From NCBI RefSeq assembly GCF_016019885.1, contig NZ_JAEANY010000001.1, forward strand, positions 924,501 to 988,500: a stretch of 64,000 nucleotides of DNA. The letters are read 5' to 3'. A program made the position numbers and the translations under genes. Source of the DNA: Aurantiacibacter sediminis (GTDB lineage Bacteria > Pseudomonadota > Alphaproteobacteria > Sphingomonadales > Sphingomonadaceae). Below are positions 60,565-64,000 of this stretch, in pieces. Each line of letters begins with the position of its first letter. The first letter of the stretch is position 1. Under the pieces are notes generated by a model. The model saw only the letters and a list, made by a program, of their open reading frames with translations, did no database searches and was not told the origin of the DNA.

Positions 60565-62795
60565 TGCCCTAACTCCCCCGTCTCGGCCGCTGTGGCGCTG
60601 GTTGCATTCACCTGGATGACCGGATCGGGCCCATCCCATTGCGTGTCGAAAATCGTCTGCAGCTGCGTGCTGATCATACGGAGGCGGGCCTCCACCTGCT
60701 CTGGCGTGTCGCCGGGGGCGATCGTGTAATTCGCGCGCACAACTAGCGATCTTGGATCGCCATCGCTTGCGAGTGCTTGCATCCGGGCGAGCACGTCCGG
60801 ATTGAGCGATCCGTCAGTGGCAAAGGCGCGCGCATCGATCTGCAGTGTGATTACGTCGGCCTCTGCAATGCCGAAATTGAGCTCGCTCATCTTACCGCGC
60901 GTCAGGCGGATGGAGCGCGGATTGTCATGCGTGACAGAATAGCCCTGCGGGAGCGTGCGCTCATCCAGGCGCAGCACATAGTTGGAGCCTATGCGCGCAT
61001 CGGGCACGGCAGCGCAGGTGATGTGATAGCGACCATATTCGTCGGTTGTTATCAGCTCACCATTGACAGTCGCGAGGCGGATTGACGGTACGCCCGGCTC
61101 GCCTTCATCCTGATAGCCATCGCCATCGTAGTCTTCGAAAACCTGTCCGATAAGCTCTGCACAGTCGAACACGGTGCTGGGCACAACCTGAATGGTCGCC
61201 GTGCCGCGATTGGAAATTTCGCTGCCATCGAAGCCGTTCTCGGCAACGCCGGTATTGACCAGCTGTCCTTCGGTGACTCCCGCGCCCACAAGAAGAACGA
61301 GTTCGTAAGTGACGGAGCTACCCGCCGGGATGACCTGATCGGTCCAGACAAGCTCGCGATTGCCATTGGCCAGTTCAGGCTCTGCCGCGACACCGTTCAC
61401 TCGTGCACTGCCTAGCACATAGGTCATGCCCGCGGGCAGAACATCGATCACATCCACATCGGCGCGGCGGAACGTTTCTTCGTTGCGCACGGTGATTTCG
61501 TAGGGAACCAGATCGCCCACGCTGGCTGAGCGGCGGGTCGATGTCTTGGTCACGATGAGCCCGTCGCGCGACAGGAATGGGTCGAGCGGCAAGTGGTTGA
61601 AAATGATATCGGGATCGCCGTTTTGCAGGCGGAAACTGATGAAATATTCCGGGTCGCTTTCGATTGGTATATTCGCCGAATTGCCGATCGTCACAGGTGA
61701 TCCAAGTCCGGTCGGATCGAAGGGACCCGGCTGTGGCGGCAGGATCGAGGAGGTAAAGCTGAATCCGGCAGGCGGGGTGACGCGGATCGCATATTCGCTC
61801 TCGCCAAGAGGGCATGCCGCAGCAGCGCCCGGCACGATGTCGAAGCGGTAGGCACCGGATGCGCCGGTAGTCTGATTGCTTTGGGATGCATCGATATAGC
61901 AATCGTCCGGCAGCGGATTGCCGCTGCGATCTACGAGCGTCAGGACAGCGCCAGGGACGGCAGTGCGCGCGACGGAATCGTAGACGATGCCGGACGGATC
62001 GATGGGCAGGTTCTGGTCCGGCAGGGAGGATGCCACATCAAGGCGAACATTCTCGATCTGCTCGTAAACGACGCCGGTTTCCGGATCGCGGAACTTGATC
62101 GTGTAATCCACGCCGCCCGATAGGCCGGTAAATTCGTAAAAACCGTTCTCATCGGTGACGATCGAACCGATCAGCGTATCGCCATCGAACAATTCGACGA
62201 TCCAGCCGCCAAGGCGCGTATCGCCGTCATCGAGATCGCGGTCGCCATCCTGGTCTCGGAAAACTGTGCCCGAAAGCGTGCTGTCCGGAGCCACGACTTC
62301 GATCGTGACCGTAGCAATTTCGCAATTGGTCGGCGCATCGATCTGGCAGATCTGGTAATCGAAGGAGTAGTCGCCCGAGCCCGTTCCTGGCGCAACACCG
62401 ACATCGCCCGTTACCGGGTCGAAAGTGATGCCGGTAGGCAAGGCCGATCCCGGCGCCAGCGAGACGACGGTAGTGTTTGCGGCTGCTGGATTTCCATCAA
62501 TAGTATCACCACCAAAGACATTGAGAACACCGGCCTGGCCGGTATTGCCATTGATATCGAAAGCGCTGTCATCGACCGCGATGATGGTCGCCAGCAAAAC
62601 GTCCTCATCCGTCGCGGTATTGTCTGCAGTATTGGCGTCGATGGCACCCCCGCCGACTGAGACAGTGGCCGTGTTGGACACGTCCCCTGCCAGCAGTGCG
62701 GCGGGTGTTGCCACCGCGAGGAAAGGCAGGATGCTGGTGAGCATCCGCGCAAGCGGCAAGCTTGGCAAACCCAGATTGTTTTGAAGGGAATACAT
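60561..62795 (-). CDS. DUF11/SdrD-type surface repeat protein
   Basis: A 744-residue protein with a signal-like start (MYSLQNNLGLPSLPLARMLT). One repeat of the type in the next gene (ending YQICQIDAPTNCEIATVTIEVV) is followed by SdrD B-like domains: LSGTVFRDQDGDRDLDDGDT, IGSIVTDENGFYEFTGL and IGQVFEDYDGDGYQDEGEPG, each with an EF-hand-like Asp loop that can bind calcium. A DUF11 domain (LIVTKTSTRRSASVGDLVPY) lies between. No barrel or anchor is visible. The start at 62795 is preferred to GTG 62831. Confidence 0.8.
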   Translation of the reverse strand: MYSLQNNLGLPSLPLARMLTSILPFLAVATPAALLAGDVSNTATVSVGGGAIDANTADNTATDEDVLLATIIAVDDSAFDINGNTGQAGVLNVFGGDTIDGNPAAANTTVVSLAPGSALPTGITFDPVTGDVGVAPGTGSGDYSFDYQICQIDAPTNCEIATVTIEVVAPDSTLSGTVFRDQDGDRDLDDGDTRLGGWIVELFDGDTLIGSIVTDENGFYEFTGLSGGVDYTIKFRDPETGVVYEQIENVRLDVASSLPDQNLPIDPSGIVYDSVARTAVPGAVLTLVDRSGNPLPDDCYIDASQSNQTTGASGAYRFDIVPGAAAACPLGESEYAIRVTPPAGFSFTSSILPPQPGPFDPTGLGSPVTIGNSANIPIESDPEYFISFRLQNGDPDIIFNHLPLDPFLSRDGLIVTKTSTRRSASVGDLVPYEITVRNEETFRRADVDVIDVLPAGMTYVLGSARVNGVAAEPELANGNRELVWTDQVIPAGSSVTYELVLLVGAGVTEGQLVNTGVAENGFDGSEISNRGTATIQVVPSTVFDCAELIGQVFEDYDGDGYQDEGEPGVPSIRLATVNGELITTDEYGRYHITCAAVPDARIGSNYVLRLDERTLPQGYSVTHDNPRSIRLTRGKMSELNFGIAEADVITLQIDARAFATDGSLNPDVLARMQALASDGDPRSLVVRANYTIAPGDTPEQVEARLRMISTQLQTIFDTQWDGPDPVIQVNATSATAAETGELGQ

Positions 62796-62837
62796 GAGCT
62801 TGTTGCCTATGCCTTTGCCTGTTCCTCGCACTTGGCC

Positions 62838-64000
62838 TTAGTTGACCGAGCAGCTGTAGGTGATGGTCACATTCTGGTTCGCACCGATGGTGCCCAGCGT
62901 GATGCCCGCACCCTGCAGATCGCCAACTTCTGGCGTTCCAGCCGGTGCACCTGCCGGAGCCGTGCCGCCGAATGTGATCGTACCGTTTGCAGGGCAGCTG
63001 AGGCCTGGTCCCGGAGTATCCGTGACAAGTGCGCCAACCGCTGCATCCGGACCCGCATTGGCCACGGTCAGGACGTAGGTGACGGTATCGCCCGAGCGGA
63101 CTTCGGTGACGTTGTTGGTCTTCGCGATCGAGAGGTTGACCACTGCGCCCACTACGACGGTGGCAATTGCGGTATCGCAATTGTCAGGGTCGGCAGTTTC
63201 ACAGATCTGATACTCGACACTGTAGGTACCAGGGGTCGCGCCGGAAGGCACAGTGAGCGTGCCGTCGGCATTTATCGTAACACCCGTCAGCCCGTCATCG
63301 TTCACGATGGTCGGGATCACTGCAGTGTCCGCGAACGTAGCGCCATTCAGCGTGTCGTTGGGGAAGACGCTCGCCGTGCTGCCGCCGGTCGAGGGGATGG
63401 ACGTGCCGGAGAAGTCATTGTTGTTCGCAATGATGCTGTTGATGACAGTGACCGCTTCGGTGAGGTCATCGCCGACGGTGCTCGGATCGCTTTGATCGCC
63501 AGCCGCCGCCGTGGTGACGTTGGTGATCGTATTGCCCTCCTGGCCCACATTGACAGTACCCTCAAGCGTCAGCGTCGCGCTTTCGCCGTTGAGAAGCGTG
63601 CCGACAGACCAGACACCGGTTCCCGCTGCATAGGTGCCACCCGATGCACTACCCGTGGCGGTGATGCCGCCATTATTGGCAGTCGCGGTGAGGCCAGCAG
63701 GCAGTACGTCGGTGAGCGAGACATTGGTCGCGGTATCGCCGCCATTGTTTGTGACGGTGATTTCGAAAGTCACCGTATCGCCTACACCCGGCTCTGCAGT
63801 GCCCGATGCGAGGACTTTGACGGTCTGCAGGTTTGCAACACCGCCAACCACAATAGTGGCAATGGCCGTATCGCAATTGTCCGTGTCTGCCGCTTCGCAG
63901 ATCTGGTAGACCACATCATAGGTGCCCGGTGTCGAGCTGGCAGGCACGCTCAGCGTACCGTCCGCATTGATGGTGATACCCGTCAGGCCATCTTCATCGA
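62838..64000 (-). CDS. Giant DUF11 repeat protein, 3' part
   Basis: The frame is open to the right edge, so at least 387 residues are C-terminal to a start outside. It contains DUF11 units (LQTVKVLASGTAEPGVGDTV and LSIAKTNNVTEVRSGDTVTY) alternating with cadherin/Ig-like repeats that end YQICE-AD-DNCDTAIATVVVG. The repeat period is 232 codons at the DNA level (marks at 63871 and 63175). It ends 42 bases before the next gene. Likely exported and surface-bound. Confidence 0.85.
   Translation of the reverse strand, partial: DEDGLTGITINADGTLSVPASSTPGTYDVVYQICEAADTDNCDTAIATIVVGGVANLQTVKVLASGTAEPGVGDTVTFEITVTNNGGDTATNVSLTDVLPAGLTATANNGGITATGSASGGTYAAGTGVWSVGTLLNGESATLTLEGTVNVGQEGNTITNVTTAAAGDQSDPSTVGDDLTEAVTVINSIIANNNDFSGTSIPSTGGSTASVFPNDTLNGATFADTAVIPTIVNDDGLTGVTINADGTLTVPSGATPGTYSVEYQICETADPDNCDTAIATVVVGAVVNLSIAKTNNVTEVRSGDTVTYVLTVANAGPDAAVGALVTDTPGPGLSCPANGTITFGGTAPAGAPAGTPEVGDLQGAGITLGTIGANQNVTITYSCSVN

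Noticed and set aside
1-64000. CRISPR arrays, prophage or defence islands
   Set aside because: No regularly spaced direct repeats, cas genes or phage structural genes were found; the only accessory spot is 48.1-50.2 kb.

Overview
The window looks like chromosomal DNA of an alphaproteobacterium of the Sphingomonadales, most likely an Erythrobacteraceae member (Erythrobacter/Altererythrobacter type). The grounds are high GC content, the his-hisE-HIT and ybgC-tolQRAB-pal gene orders, many lipoproteins and TonB-type envelope proteins, a DUF3140/DUF3008/DUF2945 stress cassette, an SspB adaptor, and the IF3, Gmk and DapD types. This is inferred from gene content and order; no database search was run. 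Almost all of the window is coding, and no gene-free stretch exceeds about 300 bases.

Left third (1-24.8 kb). A partial fasciclin protein is followed by DUF3429, a BLUF blue-light receptor divergent from a small lipoprotein, an S41 protease, a PEBP protein, a SWIB protein and DoxX. Next come a translationally coupled stress cassette (5.1-6.2 kb), dapD, a subtilisin-like surface protease with a Pro-Thr linker, gmk and sspB. A histidine cluster (hisB-orf-hisH-hisA-orf-hisF-mini PEP-CTERM gene-hisE) with HIT and TM2 genes follows, then the complete Tol-Pal operon, a J-domain protein and a MASE1-type hybrid-less histidine kinase.

Middle (24.8-47.8 kb). Metabolic and housekeeping genes: a Cys/Met-metabolism PLP enzyme behind a structured leader that could mask its ribosome binding site, a DASS transporter, PPi-dependent phosphofructokinase, an S9 peptidase, infC with an apparent AUA start codon, pdeM, hemF, an esterase and a GH16 glucanase. 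They are followed by a tandem triplication of an unfamiliar secreted family, an M1 aminopeptidase, TrkH/TrkA potassium uptake, bifunctional Rel (p)ppGpp synthetase/hydrolase, a small coupled gene plus CBS protein, and a cyclophilin.

Right end (47.8-64 kb). A tRNA-Ser(GGA) is followed by a decayed accessory spot: the first 50 codons of an MBL-fold gene, an internally deleted IS3-family element with 26-bp perfect inverted repeats but no matching target duplication, and a frameshifted, truncated 7TM-sensor gene. Next is a self-contained uptake locus (TetR, TonB receptor, alpha/beta hydrolase, spinster-type MFS) with a 20-bp palindromic operator over the -35 element, then L-serine dehydratase. 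The window closes with a leftward operon of two DUF11/SdrD-type repeat proteins and a roughly 1160-residue protein that ends like an outer-membrane barrel. This is probably a cell-surface display system and is the least characterised multi-gene unit here.
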